From: Bacteroidales bacterium
GTDB lineage: Bacteria > Bacteroidota > Bacteroidia > Bacteroidales > UBA10428
Direction of reading: 5' to 3'
Length of the DNA: 64,000 nt
Assembly: GCA_016928305.1 (NCBI GenBank)
Contig: JAFGKY010000105.1
Span: 1 to 64,000, forward strand
Shown here piece after piece: positions 8,375 to 18,667 of this stretch. The first letter of the stretch is position 1, and each line of letters opens with the position of its first letter. The notes under the pieces were generated by a model. The model was not told where the DNA came from and ran no database searches. It saw only the letters and a program-made list of their open reading frames with translations. A program made the position numbers and the translations under genes.

Positions 8375-8947
8375 ATGAATTTCATTAAACGGCAATTCCT
8401 GGAAGCAAAACATATACTGGATAGCTTTATATCGGATGATCTTCATTTTCAGCAAATTGAAAAGGCCGGAGTCATTATGGCCGAGGCGATCCGGAATAAC
8501 CACAAAATCATGTCATGCGGTAATGGCGGTTCAATGTGCGATGCCATGCATTTTGCCGAAGAACTGTCGGGACTTTTCCGCGATGACAGGCGTGCGCTGC
8601 CTGCCATGGCCATCTCTGATCCTTCCTACCTTACCTGTACTGCCAACGACTATGGTTTTAAAGCTATTTTCTCACGCTTCATCGAAGCATTGGGACAACC
8701 GGGAGATATATTGCTGGCTATCAGCACAAGCGGAAATTCGGAAAATGTGATAAATGCAGCCTTGGAAGCTAAAAGCAAGGGTATGTCCGTGGTAGGACTT
8801 ACCGGGAAAACCGGGGGCAGGCTGGCTGAAATATGCGACGTGGAAATCCGTGCCCCCCATTCGGAATATTCCGACCGGACTCAGGAAATCCATATTAAAA
8901 TAATTCATTCTTTAATACTCGTGGTGGAAAAAGAGCTGGTCAAATAA
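8375..8947 (+). CDS. gmhA: SIS-domain phosphoheptose isomerase (GmhA-like)
   Basis: A 190-residue single-SIS-domain protein. It carries the GmhA signature CGNGGSMCDAMHFAEEL near residue 49, an RALPAMAI segment, and STSGNSENV near 117. GmhA converts sedoheptulose 7-phosphate to D-glycero-D-manno-heptose 7-phosphate, the first step of ADP-heptose synthesis for LPS or surface glycans. The usual SAADAQH is SMCDAMH here, a mild divergence. No other heptose gene is nearby. It is monocistronic as far as the window shows. Confidence 0.88.
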   Translation: MNFIKRQFLEAKHILDSFISDDLHFQQIEKAGVIMAEAIRNNHKIMSCGNGGSMCDAMHFAEELSGLFRDDRRALPAMAISDPSYLTCTANDYGFKAIFSRFIEALGQPGDILLAISTSGNSENVINAALEAKSKGMSVVGLTGKTGGRLAEICDVEIRAPHSEYSDRTQEIHIKIIHSLILVVEKELVK

Positions 8948-9160
8948 TCGCTGTGACCATAAAAATGCTTCAGGACACAATAATTCGTTTGCGGCATTGT
9001 TAAAATTCTTAAGTGAATTTGCTAACTTTAAACAGGATTGATCGGGATTAAGTAAATATTTGTCCGGTTGGTTGTATATTTTCTTTTTCCTGATGCAGGT
9101 TGCTGTTTTAGCTGCCCGTGACTGCATGTATTACTGTTTTTTTAATAAAGAAAGGTAAAG

Positions 9161-9823
9161 ATGCCGGCCATAAAAAACCATATAATATTACTGGTCCTGT
9201 TGATTGTGTGGGGATGCATCGATGAAAATATTACACAGGTCTCGGAAGATTTAGAGATCACTTCGAGTTATTCCATCCCTGTGGGACCGCTCACTTATGA
9301 TATTAACGATTACCTGGAAAATCTGGATTCGTTGAATGTTCCCTGGCCCGATTCGCTGTATTACAACGATACACTCTATCCGAATTATCGTTCGTACCTG
9401 ATCCGGGATGATATCAAGTCATTTAATTTCAACCAGATCACTGAAAACCTTGATATTATTGAAGCCATTATGTTCCGGCTGATCATTTCCAACGGATATC
9501 CTACCGGTGCTCTCACACAGGTATATTTTGCCGACGGAGACAATGTATATGTTGATTCATTATTTGCTGACGGACCTTATTTAATACCCCCTGCAGCAGT
9601 TGATAACGAAGGGATTGTGACAGCTCCCTATGAGGAAATACGGGATGTCTATATGTCACCCTACCTGATTAATCATCTGGAAGATATCCGGCTTATTATT
9701 ATTGAAAGTACAATTTTTACCACCCGTCCTGATATCCTGCATGTGAAATTCTATTCTCATTATTGCTTTAATCTTCATATTGCTGTAAGAATACGGTTAC
9801 GGTTTAACATTAACGAATTATAA
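9161..9823 (+). CDS. lipoprotein of unknown function
   Basis: A 220-residue protein with a short signal and lipobox (LLIVWGC, Cys19). Acidic, tyrosine-rich beta-type sequence follows (many D-x-L-Y and Y-x-D-T motifs). No family is recognised. It ends 4 bases before the DUF5723 gene, so the two are an operon. It may be a lipoprotein partner of that outer-membrane protein (inference). A purine-rich AAAGGTAAAG precedes the ATG. Confidence 0.7.
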   Translation: MPAIKNHIILLVLLIVWGCIDENITQVSEDLEITSSYSIPVGPLTYDINDYLENLDSLNVPWPDSLYYNDTLYPNYRSYLIRDDIKSFNFNQITENLDIIEAIMFRLIISNGYPTGALTQVYFADGDNVYVDSLFADGPYLIPPAAVDNEGIVTAPYEEIRDVYMSPYLINHLEDIRLIIIESTIFTTRPDILHVKFYSHYCFNLHIAVRIRLRFNINEL

Positions 9824-9827
9824 TCTG

Positions 9828-11306
9828 TTGAAACTCCTGAATACATTTGTGTCATCAATCCTGCAATCTTTTCAAAGAAGCAGTACGCTGAAGTATTTAT
9901 GTTGCCTTGTATTCTTTTTACCCGTACTTGTTTTTTCGCAGCAAAACAACACCTTGTTTTTTATGCATTTCGTCCCGCAGTCAAATTTTCTTAATCCTGC
10001 CGTACAGCAGGAATGCAGGTTATTTATCGGGTTGCCCGTTATTTCATCGGTTCATGTCAATGTGGCCAACAGCGGTTTCACCCTAAACCAGCTGCTGGAA
10101 AAACAATCCGAAACCAGTTATGTGATTGATGCTGACTTTGTGGCCAACAAACTGGCCGGTCGGAATTATCTGACAACGGAGATCCATACAACCATTCTGG
10201 CCATTGGAGTTCGTTACAACCAGTATTATTTTACCTTTACCATAAATGAGAAAGACAATTCCTTTATTGCTTATCCGCGTAACCTGGTTTCACTGGCTCT
10301 TGACGGAAACACACAGTTCGAAGGTGAAAGACTGTCGCTGAACAGCACCGGTGTTTTTTTCAATCACTACCGTGAATATGCCCTCGGAGTATCCAAACAG
10401 GTTAATAATGCAACAACGGTAGGTGTGAGGGCAAAGCTGCTTTTTGGAAAGCTGAATATCGAAACACAAAAGATGGATGTGAGTCTTTTTACCGCGGAAA
10501 ACACCTTCGATCTGCTTTTTGATATCGATACACGTATCAACGCATCATTGCCTTATTCACTTGAAATCGTTGACGACAGTTATGAACTGGCAGACCGATA
10601 CGATGCTCCGGTGATGGATTATATTATGAACCGCCGTAATCCCGGCATAGCCCTTGATGCAGGGTTTATTTACAGGTATACCGATAACATCGTCTTTTCC
10701 GGAAGCGTTCTCGACCTGGGCTGTATATATTATAGAAGCAATCTCACCAATTATTCGCTTCGGGGAGACTATCTCTATGACGGACCGTTGAATAATTCCA
10801 TTATTGATGAAGGGTATTACGATGCCTTATGGGATTCCCTGAATGTAAGTATGGATGATGAACTGACCTATGATTCCTATTATCATTTTCTTGATCCGAG
10901 ATTGCTATTGGGAGCAACTTTTGTCGTGAATCCGAAAATAAGCGTTAATGCATTATCATACAATCGTTATAACAAAATGAAATTTCAGAGCGGTGTTATG
11001 CTTTCAGCCCTTATTCGTCCGGTAAAAAATCTTGAAACCAGCCTGAGCTGGTCGTATATGAACAGAAGTGCCCTGAATCTTGGTATTGGTATCGCATACG
11101 GCAAGTCGCCATTGCAACTTTACATAGTCACCGATAATGTTTTAGCCCCCCTTTTTCCCATGAGCACCAAAAACCTGAATATCCGGTTTGGTTTGAACAT
11201 CATCGTGGGTTGCCGTAGGAAGGAAAATATCGATGGATGTGGTTGCTACTGGATACGCGAGGCGGAAAAGAAAAGAGCCCGAAAGGAACGGTTATTGCAT
11301 AAGTAA
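9828..11306 (+). CDS. DUF5723-type outer-membrane beta-barrel protein
   Basis: A 492-residue protein with a signal peptide ending near FLPVLVFSQ (about residue 38). The mature start (NNTLFFMHFVPQSNFLNPA) is typical of the DUF5723/PorV-like outer-membrane family. The remainder alternates amphipathic strands with polar turns, with GVRYNQYYFTF and LGVSKQV-like segments, as in FadL/PorV-style barrels. The function is unknown; relatives are often encoded beside T9SS cargo. The start is TTG at 9828, 4 bases after the lipoprotein stop, and includes the whole signal. The gene ends 2 bases from the end of the convergent T9SS protein gene. Confidence 0.75.
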   Translation: MKLLNTFVSSILQSFQRSSTLKYLCCLVFFLPVLVFSQQNNTLFFMHFVPQSNFLNPAVQQECRLFIGLPVISSVHVNVANSGFTLNQLLEKQSETSYVIDADFVANKLAGRNYLTTEIHTTILAIGVRYNQYYFTFTINEKDNSFIAYPRNLVSLALDGNTQFEGERLSLNSTGVFFNHYREYALGVSKQVNNATTVGVRAKLLFGKLNIETQKMDVSLFTAENTFDLLFDIDTRINASLPYSLEIVDDSYELADRYDAPVMDYIMNRRNPGIALDAGFIYRYTDNIVFSGSVLDLGCIYYRSNLTNYSLRGDYLYDGPLNNSIIDEGYYDALWDSLNVSMDDELTYDSYYHFLDPRLLLGATFVVNPKISVNALSYNRYNKMKFQSGVMLSALIRPVKNLETSLSWSYMNRSALNLGIGIAYGKSPLQLYIVTDNVLAPLFPMSTKNLNIRFGLNIIVGCRRKENIDGCGCYWIREAEKKRARKERLLHK

Positions 11307-11308
11307 AC

Positions 11309-14300
11309 CTATCTTCTGATGATCAGTTTCTGCAATCCTAAGAATCGCTTATCAGACGTTATCCTCATGAGATAAAATCCTTCCGGATAGTCTTTTATAG
11401 AGACTTCATAAAGTGTGAGGCCCTGATTCAATTCTTTTGTCAGGACAAGTTTCCCGTTAATGTCAAATAGCTCAGCTTTGGCTTTACTTCCGGGTGCTTT
11501 GTTGAACTTTATATAAATTTCGTGGCAGGTCGGATTGGGATAGAGAATAAAACCGGTGTTTTCCGATGCACGGTGAAAGACCTGATTATCGCCGAGTGCC
11601 GTGCTCATATCAAACCTGTCGATCATGGCCTGGTAGACTTCTTTGGTCGCTTCATCCTGAACAAAGGCTATAACCCTTATTTCATCTGTATCGTATGTAT
11701 TTTTAAAATTCCATTGTTCGGTAACGATTTCTACTTCCGCCTCGGGATACCAGTTGTGTGTATAAGAAGTGCTTGATAATATGGTTTTTAATACACTCTC
11801 GAACAATGTATCTCCGTTTTCCCCCGTAACACCTCTTATTTTGCGTTCAACAACGGCAATATGCAGTGTGAGCTGTCGGTTCTCAATGGTATCCAGTGCT
11901 CTGAGCTCAGCTTCAACCGATAACGCATTATCCAGGAAGGTATTCAGCAAATCTATGCTGAATTTCGGATCCAGCAGCGACTGATTTTTTACACGTGTGG
12001 TATCCATAAGCCTTTCGGCATAATCGAAACGGAAGCTGCTGCCACCTGCGCCCCCGTTCAATATAGACATCGGTACGGTAGATAACTGGTATAATAAAAC
12101 ACGTGTGCCCGGATCTACTTTGTTTTGCTCATTGAACGGATCGGGTCCGGCAAGTGAAGTGTGGTACTGAATATCGATGATATCCAGCGGCAGGCTGTTA
12201 GCCAGTGCATCAAGTATGGAGTCGGCCGACCTGGAAGCGATGTCACTTGAATTGGTGAAATGTTCAATCAGCACCATTTTGCTGCGGTTACCGATCCATA
12301 TGTCATCGAATGCCATTCCCGAGGTGCCGTCTGTCCCATCCGAACCGTAGGCTATCCTGAACTGAACATCCGTCAAGCCCTTGAGGTCATCAAGGCTGTG
12401 CCTGGCCTCAGTCCAGTTGTTATCCTGCGGATCGTCGGACCACCCGATGTTGTATTCTCCCGGATTTCCCCTGATGCTATAGCTGTTGTACCAGTTGATC
12501 CCATCATAAAGGTCTCCTACATTCTTCCAGCTTTTACAGCTGTCAGCAGAATATTGCAGAACTGCACCATCATGATTTTTATTAAAGCGTTTCCACATCT
12601 TCAGTTTTATCATGGGTTTACTGATACCACTGAAATTATAACAGGGTGAGGTTACATAGGAATGTTCAACGGGTGATCGCCCGGTGACCGGATCAAATGT
12701 TATATCTGTATACCAGGCATATTTGCCGGAAGAAGCCCCGCGAAATCCTTTTCCCAGTGAATCCATAACGGGTTCACCCAGCGTCCAGGAATTAACATGC
12801 GGTAATCCCGATCCACTCGTCCATCCTGTCAGCTTGTTTTCAAAGCTTTCATAATAGGATGCTCCTTCCTGCAGCTGAAAGGCAGGCCTGACAGTAATCG
12901 TTTTATGAAGGGCATCCGAACATCCGTAATTGGTACGGACATACAGATCAACCTCGTAATTGCCGGGTGAATCATAAATATAATCGGCATTTTGCGTTAA
13001 ACTGCTGTCACAGGTCTGGCCGGAATAAAACCTCCACATGTTATAGTTAATGACGCCTTCTCCGATGCTGGAAATATTAACGAATTTTATGGGCTGCCCC
13101 GCATGGAAACATTCGCTTTTCAAACTGAAATCAGCTTTTGGCTCGTCTCCGAAATTGAATATAACGGTACGCTGGTTGATGCAGTTCCCGGAAGTTGTTG
13201 CCTGCAATGTCACATTTTTTTGACCGGCACTCTTATACAGGTGTTTGGGATGCCTGAGGGTGGAATTGTTATCGGTCAGACTGGACGGGTCTCCAAAATC
13301 CCATTCCCAGCTTATAATACCGGGAGTTGTTGTAAGGTTGATAAAAACCGTGGAGTCCTTCTCTTCGTCATCGATACAGGTATTGTTAACGACAAAGTTG
13401 ATATCCGCCACTTCAAGTATGGTCAGCGCTTTATAAACCCTGAGAACACAACCTCTGGGTGTTGTATAGGTATAAAAAATCGTATCCGGGCCCGGAGCGG
13501 ACTTGGTTGGATCAAAATGAAATCCGGTGCCCGGGCTGCCATATACTGCTTTGCCCGAAAAGATTCCGCCCGGTACACTGCCGTACAGGTCAATTACATC
13601 TTCATTATTGCAGTATGAGGTCTTATCAAAGCCGATAAAGTCGATATCTGCAACATATTCAATCTCAAAGTTTTCATAGACACTTTTCCAGTCTCCCTGC
13701 CAGTAATAGCTGTAGTAAACAGTATATTCGCCTCCCTGGGTAAATTGCGATGGATCAATGGTTGCTGTATTGTCTCCGTTGTCGGTAAGGCCGGTTCCTC
13801 CGCTTATTGTAAAGTGTCCGATGGAATTCTCGATATTATCTCCCCTGATTGTAAAAGGATCTTCATTAAAGCAGTAAAACTTCTTATCGTTGGGAAAGGT
13901 AATCGTTGCCTCAGCCAGCAATACCACAACCTGAACTGTATCGTAGCCATAGCAGGTGGTGTTGACGTCCTGGTATGCATATACAATATTATGAACGCCC
14001 AGGCCGGCCGAGGATGGAAAGAAATATGTCCTGCCCTCGGATGTATACAAACCGTGTCCCGAGAATGTGCCGCCCGGAGGAGTGCCGGTGACCAGTATAT
14101 TGCCCGTATCAATCTTATAAGCCGGTAAGAGCCCGGAGATGCTGACTTCCGGTGCCGGGATGAAGGATATGGTAGCGCTGCCGGAAACGGTTCCTGTACA
14201 ATGCTTATCGGATACGCTAACAAGGGTGTATGTGCCCGATTTGGTAACCGGTATGTATTTGGGTGAGGAAATCACGTTGGGTACGACGGCAGGGTTTTCC

Positions 14301-15493
14301 ATGTTCCGGCGATAACTGATGTTCCAGGGAGCCGATCCGGTAAGATCGACGCGAAGGTTCGTAGGTGTGGTTTCACAAATGGAGGCTGATCCTGAAATCA
14401 CTGCAGTAGGGACCGTGTAATAAATAACCGTACCGGTACCCGAAACACATCCGCTGCGTACCGGATCTGAAACAGCAGAAAGGGTGTAGGTTCCGTCACC
14501 GGTAACCTTTAATGCATAATCCGTATCGGTTATATTGTTTATGGTTGTAGCATTGGAGCCATTGCGTAAATAGGTAATGCTGAACGGGGAAGTGCCCTCC
14601 AGCTGAACATGCAGTGTGGCTTCATCACCGGGGCAAACCGTATCGATGCCATAAATAACAGCGGTTGGTTTCAGGTCATAGGTAACCGTGGCCTGCCCAT
14701 AAACAATACCGGAATTAAACTGCCTGTCAGACACATTCAGCAATGTATAGACTCCGTCAATATTGACTGCAAATTTATAGGGAGATGACCGGATACCTGT
14801 GATCGCAGTATCTTTGGGCAATGAACCCCCGCTTCGCCTGATGGTTATGGTCCACGGAGCTCTGCCGGTGAGTTCGACCACAATACCTGCTTTTTGCCAC
14901 GAACCGCAAAGATCGCCACCACCGCTAATCGTGGCACTGGGCCTGAAACTGATATCACGTGATACCGGCTTGCTCGTTGTTTTGCCATCGCTTATACTGA
15001 ACTGAACAGTGCGTGTATTGGTATTTGGTGAAAAAAATATATAACTAGTGTTATCATACTGAACACTTCGGAGCGCTGCCTGGAATTCTTCCACAGAAGC
15101 CGGACCGGTGAGTGTCAGAATGCCTTTGTTCCTGTTAAAGATGCCGGTGATCTTATTGGTATTGGTAAACCTTAGTATGTCCTGATAAGATGTATATTGC
15201 GCCGTAATTGCAACCGTTGCATTAAGCAATTCCGTGTCGTCCGGATCGGATACTGTTATAGTATTTGTTATGATAACCGGCCCTGCACCAAGGGAATACG
15301 AAAGCGGTGTCTTTTCTATACCCGATAAAACAGGTGCAGCGTCAATGTCTGCCAGATCGGTTATGCTGGAGAAAATATGGCCCGGAAGCGAAATCCCGGG
15401 ATGGACAAGCGGATAAGCCCGTATAGAGATCAGTAATGTCAATATAAGGATAATGGAATAAGGCCCGGGTAACGGTGAGAGGGTCTTTCTCAT
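11309..15493 (-). CDS. giant T9SS-secreted surface protein with Ig-like, PKD and Omp28-like domains
   Basis: A 1394-residue secreted protein with an N-terminal signal anchor. Residues of about 75-180 are cadherin-like (VSDPDDTELLNATV). From about 185 to 460 there are three or four Ig-like repeats of roughly 90 residues with recurrent 'ISG...C...LTG.APW.I.YRR...GTYTL..VSD' phrasing. Further strand-rich repeats run to about 690, with PKD-like units at about 700-880 (WEWDFGD). A jelly-roll (MAM-like) region spans about 885-1070. From KMVLIEHFTN (about 1071) to 1290 the sequence is Omp28-like. The last 80 residues are a T9SS type A sorting domain (FILYPNPT, then GFYLMRI). It is a likely surface adhesin or structural protein. 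Confidence 0.9.
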   Translation of the reverse strand: MRKTLSPLPGPYSIILILTLLISIRAYPLVHPGISLPGHIFSSITDLADIDAAPVLSGIEKTPLSYSLGAGPVIITNTITVSDPDDTELLNATVAITAQYTSYQDILRFTNTNKITGIFNRNKGILTLTGPASVEEFQAALRSVQYDNTSYIFFSPNTNTRTVQFSISDGKTTSKPVSRDISFRPSATISGGGDLCGSWQKAGIVVELTGRAPWTITIRRSGGSLPKDTAITGIRSSPYKFAVNIDGVYTLLNVSDRQFNSGIVYGQATVTYDLKPTAVIYGIDTVCPGDEATLHVQLEGTSPFSITYLRNGSNATTINNITDTDYALKVTGDGTYTLSAVSDPVRSGCVSGTGTVIYYTVPTAVISGSASICETTPTNLRVDLTGSAPWNISYRRNMENPAVVPNVISSPKYIPVTKSGTYTLVSVSDKHCTGTVSGSATISFIPAPEVSISGLLPAYKIDTGNILVTGTPPGGTFSGHGLYTSEGRTYFFPSSAGLGVHNIVYAYQDVNTTCYGYDTVQVVVLLAEATITFPNDKKFYCFNEDPFTIRGDNIENSIGHFTISGGTGLTDNGDNTATIDPSQFTQGGEYTVYYSYYWQGDWKSVYENFEIEYVADIDFIGFDKTSYCNNEDVIDLYGSVPGGIFSGKAVYGSPGTGFHFDPTKSAPGPDTIFYTYTTPRGCVLRVYKALTILEVADINFVVNNTCIDDEEKDSTVFINLTTTPGIISWEWDFGDPSSLTDNNSTLRHPKHLYKSAGQKNVTLQATTSGNCINQRTVIFNFGDEPKADFSLKSECFHAGQPIKFVNISSIGEGVINYNMWRFYSGQTCDSSLTQNADYIYDSPGNYEVDLYVRTNYGCSDALHKTITVRPAFQLQEGASYYESFENKLTGWTSGSGLPHVNSWTLGEPVMDSLGKGFRGASSGKYAWYTDITFDPVTGRSPVEHSYVTSPCYNFSGISKPMIKLKMWKRFNKNHDGAVLQYSADSCKSWKNVGDLYDGINWYNSYSIRGNPGEYNIGWSDDPQDNNWTEARHSLDDLKGLTDVQFRIAYGSDGTDGTSGMAFDDIWIGNRSKMVLIEHFTNSSDIASRSADSILDALANSLPLDIIDIQYHTSLAGPDPFNEQNKVDPGTRVLLYQLSTVPMSILNGGAGGSSFRFDYAERLMDTTRVKNQSLLDPKFSIDLLNTFLDNALSVEAELRALDTIENRQLTLHIAVVERKIRGVTGENGDTLFESVLKTILSSTSYTHNWYPEAEVEIVTEQWNFKNTYDTDEIRVIAFVQDEATKEVYQAMIDRFDMSTALGDNQVFHRASENTGFILYPNPTCHEIYIKFNKAPGSKAKAELFDINGKLVLTKELNQGLTLYEVSIKDYPEGFYLMRITSDKRFLGLQKLIIRR

Positions 15494-15556
15494 GATGGAT
15501 ACTATAAATTCTTCAGTATTTGGTGAATAGCTATCATATCTCTATGTAAATCCAGA

Positions 15557-15593
15557 TAAAAAAACAAACCCGGAAATGATAACAGGATTTGTT
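15557..15593 (-). terminator. Rho-independent terminator (minus strand)
   Basis: On the minus strand, AACAAATCC pairs with GGGTTTGTT (arms 15585-15593 and 15563-15571, one mismatch/wobble) and is followed by a run of T. It would end transcription from the 15852-16184 gene before the large T9SS gene. The rest of 15494-15851 shows no gene on either strand. Confidence 0.5.
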
Positions 15594-15851
15594 TAAAATG
15601 CCCTTATTGATCCGCAACACATTGGATCAACCGGAATTACAGTCTGGTAAAAATACAAAATAAAGGTATAAACAGGAAACAGAATTTGATGAACGGCCTG
15701 AAAAGTGATCTTAAGTTCATTTTATAAGATGCCGGGAAACAATTACCGGTGTCCTCCACATGCTTCGGCCCCGTTACCGGCCGGAAGTTATCTCAATGCA
15801 AAACATGCCTGCCAGCAAGCTCTGCCTGAGTGTATACGGTTGGAAACCGGT

Positions 15852-16184
15852 CTATTGCTTACCCTCCAAAATCTCGTTCTTTACGAAATCGGGTTCAACA
15901 AGCGTATATAGTCGATTTAAAATATTGTATTCTTCGTATGTTTCAATAAAACTATGCTGATCCAAAAAGATTCCTTCAGCACTTTGTTTAACCAGTTCAA
16001 TAAAAGGCACCGGATTACGGTGTTGGCTTTTAAAGCTGTATTTACCGATAGTAATAATTTCCTGTGATTCCAGTGTAGTAAAATATACATTATCATCCAC
16101 TTTATCCCAGGTCATCAAACCTTTTTCGGTTTTCTGAATGAGCCATTCCGTAAATGCAACGGGATTCTTAAAATCGTGGGTCAT
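15852..16184 (-). CDS. hypothetical protein with duplicated motif
   Basis: A 110-residue soluble protein, no signal peptide, not recognised. It contains an internal duplication: KNPVAFTEWLIQKTEKGL near residues 6-23 and RNPVPFIELVKQSAEGIF near 56-73, each followed by aromatic and acidic residues. The protein may be two copies of one small fold. It stands alone, with a terminator-like hairpin downstream. Codon use looks like its neighbours. Confidence 0.55.
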   Translation of the reverse strand: MTHDFKNPVAFTEWLIQKTEKGLMTWDKVDDNVYFTTLESQEIITIGKYSFKSQHRNPVPFIELVKQSAEGIFLDQHSFIETYEEYNILNRLYTLVEPDFVKNEILEGKQ

Positions 16185-16580
16185 AACTTTAAGTTTTTAG
16201 GGTTATTATTAACTTTTATAATTGCATTAACAAAAATTTACCATTTGTATGTTCTTTCATGAAACGATATTGCAATATACAAAAAATTAGGTTTTAAGAA
16301 AAGCCGGTAAATACCCAGTTTATTAACAGATTTAATGTTTCTTAATCCGGTGGTGCTTCTGCCTGTCCTGCCTGCCACTGCAGTGAGGACGGACTGAGGA
16401 TTGGCCAGGGTGTGATGCATACAGAGTTTACCCTCCCTGCTACAAGTTGCGAATAACGATTTTTTTATTTCACATTCATTTGTCGCGTTTGATAAATTTT
16501 CCCTATTTTCGGTTGTTGTTAATCCCAATATTTCCACCGTTACTGACAAGGCTTGTTATGATTCATCAAAACCTTTAATC
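16185..16580. other. non-coding stretch upstream of comM
   Basis: Nothing convincing was seen. A minus-strand open frame at 16238-16549 exists but has no family features, a biased composition and a stretch (16350-16400) rich in tgcctg repeats. No TAnnTTTG box was found in the 100 bases before the comM start. Confidence 0.4.
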
Positions 16581-18119
16581 ATGCTGATAAAAACATTCGG
16601 AAGCGCCGTGTTTGGCGTTAATGCCACCATCGTTACCATTGAAGTAAACATTGTTAACGGTATCCACTTTTTTATAGTGGGATTGCCGGATATTGCAGTA
16701 AAGGAAAGCCAGCACCGCATTGAATCGGTCATCAAATCAAACGGATACAGTATGCCGAAAAGAAAGGTAATCGTGAACCTGGCTCCGGCGGATATTAAGA
16801 AGGAGGGGTCGGCTTATGATCTGCCTATGGCCATTGGCATACTGGCGGCGACGGAGCAGGTAAGCTGTAATAATCTCGACCGGTATATCATTATGGGCGA
16901 GCTGTCGCTCGACGGTGGTGTAAGGCCCATTAAGGGAGCCCTGCCCATAGCCATTGAGTCCCGCAAGAGGGGGTTTCGTGGTATTATCCTTCCACGCCAG
17001 AATGCACGCGAGGCGGCTGTTGTCAACGACCTCGATGTCTATGGTGTGAATTCCGTAAGTGAGGCAATTGCCTTTTTGGCCGGAGAGCTGGAAATTGAAC
17101 CCACCATTGTTGACACCCGGAATGAGTTCTTTACCAATATTAACGATTACAGCGAAGACTTCATCGACGTCAAAGGGCAGGAGAATGTAAAAAGGGCTAT
17201 GGAAATTGCAGCCGCCGGTGGGCATAACATCATCATGATTGGTCCGCCCGGTTCGGGCAAGACCATGCTGGCCAAGCGCCTGCCCTCGATTTTGCCGCCT
17301 CTTTCGCTTAACGAGGCCCTGGAAACCACCAAGATCCATTCCGTGGCCGGTAAGATCGGCAAGGACGCTTCGCTGATGACCACCCGGCCGTTCCGTTCCC
17401 CTCATCACACCATATCCGACGTGGCCCTCGTTGGCGGTGGATCTTTTCCCCAGCCAGGGGAGATCTCACTGGCTCATAACGGCGTTTTGTTTCTCGATGA
17501 ACTGCCCGAATTCAAAAGGTCGGTGCTCGAGGTTATGCGTCAGCCGCTGGAAGACCGGAAGATCATCATATCGCGGTCGCGCTTTTCCATCGAATACCCG
17601 GCCAGCTTTATGCTTGTGGCCTCTATGAATCCCTGTCCCTGCGGCTTCTATAACCACCCCGACAGGGATTGTGTGTGCTCTTCGGGAGTGGTGCAGAAAT
17701 ACCTCAACAAAGTGTCCGGACCACTGCTCGACCGTATCGATATCCATATTGAGGTAGTGCCGGTTCCTTTTGATAAGCTGTCGGAACAACGCCAGGCTGA
17801 AAGCAGTGAGGCCGTGAGGTATCGCGTGCTGAAAGCACGGACTATTCAGCAGAAAAGATTCAATGGCCTTGACGGTATACATTGCAATGCCATGATGACA
17901 ACCGCCCTCCTGCGGGAATATTGTATACTCTCGGATGAAGGTCATGCCATCCTCAAAAATGCCATGGAGAAACTGGGCCTGTCAGCCCGTGCCTATGACC
18001 GGATCATAAAGGTGTCGCGCACCATTGCTGACCTCGAAGAAAGTGAAAATATACAATCCCATCACCTGGCTGAAGCCATCCAATACCGGAGCCTCGACAG
18101 GGAGAACTGGGCGGGATAA
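16581..18119 (+). CDS. comM: YifB/ComM family magnesium-chelatase-like AAA+ ATPase
   Basis: A 512-residue protein. Residues 20-140 form the N-terminal ChlI-type domain (lon-protease-like fold, IVGLPDIAVKES and VNLAPADIKKEG). An AAA+ domain follows with Walker A GPPGSGKT at 221-228 and Walker B VLFLDE at 302-307. Next are a cysteine cluster (CPCG..., HPDRDCVC) typical of YifB and a C-terminal helical Mg_chelatase_C region (ARAYDRIIKVSRTIADLE). Family knowledge: ComM is a hexameric helicase that helps branch migration during natural transformation in Vibrio and Haemophilus. No other competence gene is close. The length and motifs are complete. Confidence 0.95.
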   Translation: MLIKTFGSAVFGVNATIVTIEVNIVNGIHFFIVGLPDIAVKESQHRIESVIKSNGYSMPKRKVIVNLAPADIKKEGSAYDLPMAIGILAATEQVSCNNLDRYIIMGELSLDGGVRPIKGALPIAIESRKRGFRGIILPRQNAREAAVVNDLDVYGVNSVSEAIAFLAGELEIEPTIVDTRNEFFTNINDYSEDFIDVKGQENVKRAMEIAAAGGHNIIMIGPPGSGKTMLAKRLPSILPPLSLNEALETTKIHSVAGKIGKDASLMTTRPFRSPHHTISDVALVGGGSFPQPGEISLAHNGVLFLDELPEFKRSVLEVMRQPLEDRKIIISRSRFSIEYPASFMLVASMNPCPCGFYNHPDRDCVCSSGVVQKYLNKVSGPLLDRIDIHIEVVPVPFDKLSEQRQAESSEAVRYRVLKARTIQQKRFNGLDGIHCNAMMTTALLREYCILSDEGHAILKNAMEKLGLSARAYDRIIKVSRTIADLEESENIQSHHLAEAIQYRSLDRENWAG

Positions 18120-18300
18120 AAACAGAGCGGGAATGAGAATGAGAATGAGGAAATAAATGCAGATTGAGCTCTGTTTTTTCATCATTCTCATTCTGTTTCT
18201 CATTCTGATTCCCTCTGTCAGTGGTCGGCTTTTAACCGGGCGCTGTTTTTTTCTTCATTCTCATTCTGTTTCTCATTCTGTTTCTCATTCTGCTCCTCAT
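18117..18300. repeat. GAATGA-type inverted and direct repeats
   Basis: The left part (18117-18152, gggaatgagaatgagaatga) carries GAATGA hexamers. The right part (18179-18300) carries the complementary CATTCT motifs, including two near-identical copies of a stretch of about 37 bases at 18171-18207 and 18243-18280. The two halves can fold into a long imperfect hairpin. A related copy of the left part, shorter by one hexamer, is at 20323-20353. The bases from 18300 to 18667 hold no gene that I can see; 18540-18660 is AT-rich and probably includes the promoter of the ankyrin gene. Confidence 0.75.
18213..18228. repeat. 16-bp dispersed repeat, copy 1
   Basis: CTCTGTCAGTGGTCGG occurs here and again at 19594-19609. 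In both places it is followed by a similar continuation (CTTTTAACC and TTTTGAACTC). The two copies bracket the ankyrin gene. Confidence 0.75.
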
Positions 18301-18667
18301 TGCTGACAGGGTGTTGCATTTCCGATAAACATTTTGAAAAAACCATAATGTCAGAGATCGGGTTAGATTTAAGGCGCAACCGTAAATCAACTTGGACTGT
18401 TGATAAATTTTGGAAATACTAAACTTGAATTTCGAAGATTAATCAATTCCGGAGTTCATCATAGTCAATCCTCAAATCATTAACATCTGCGGTTCAGACT
18501 TCTTTTCCCGGCGATGATCGGGGATTGTGCCCCCGGTAAACACAGTAACTGTATATCAGCAATGGTATTTTTTACCATAATTTATTTGACTTCGATCTGT
18601 TATTGTTGTAAATTAATAAATTAAATATATTTCTTTTTCTGTTTATTAATCCTATAATATTTTGGTT

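Noticed and set aside
16238-16549. Minus-strand open frame of 103 codons before comM
   Set aside because: Composition is not protein-like, there is no family resemblance, and it lies in a low-complexity intergenic stretch.
18117-18300. CRISPR-like array in the repeat stretch
   Set aside because: Repeats are imperfect hexamers without regular spacers, and no cas gene is nearby.
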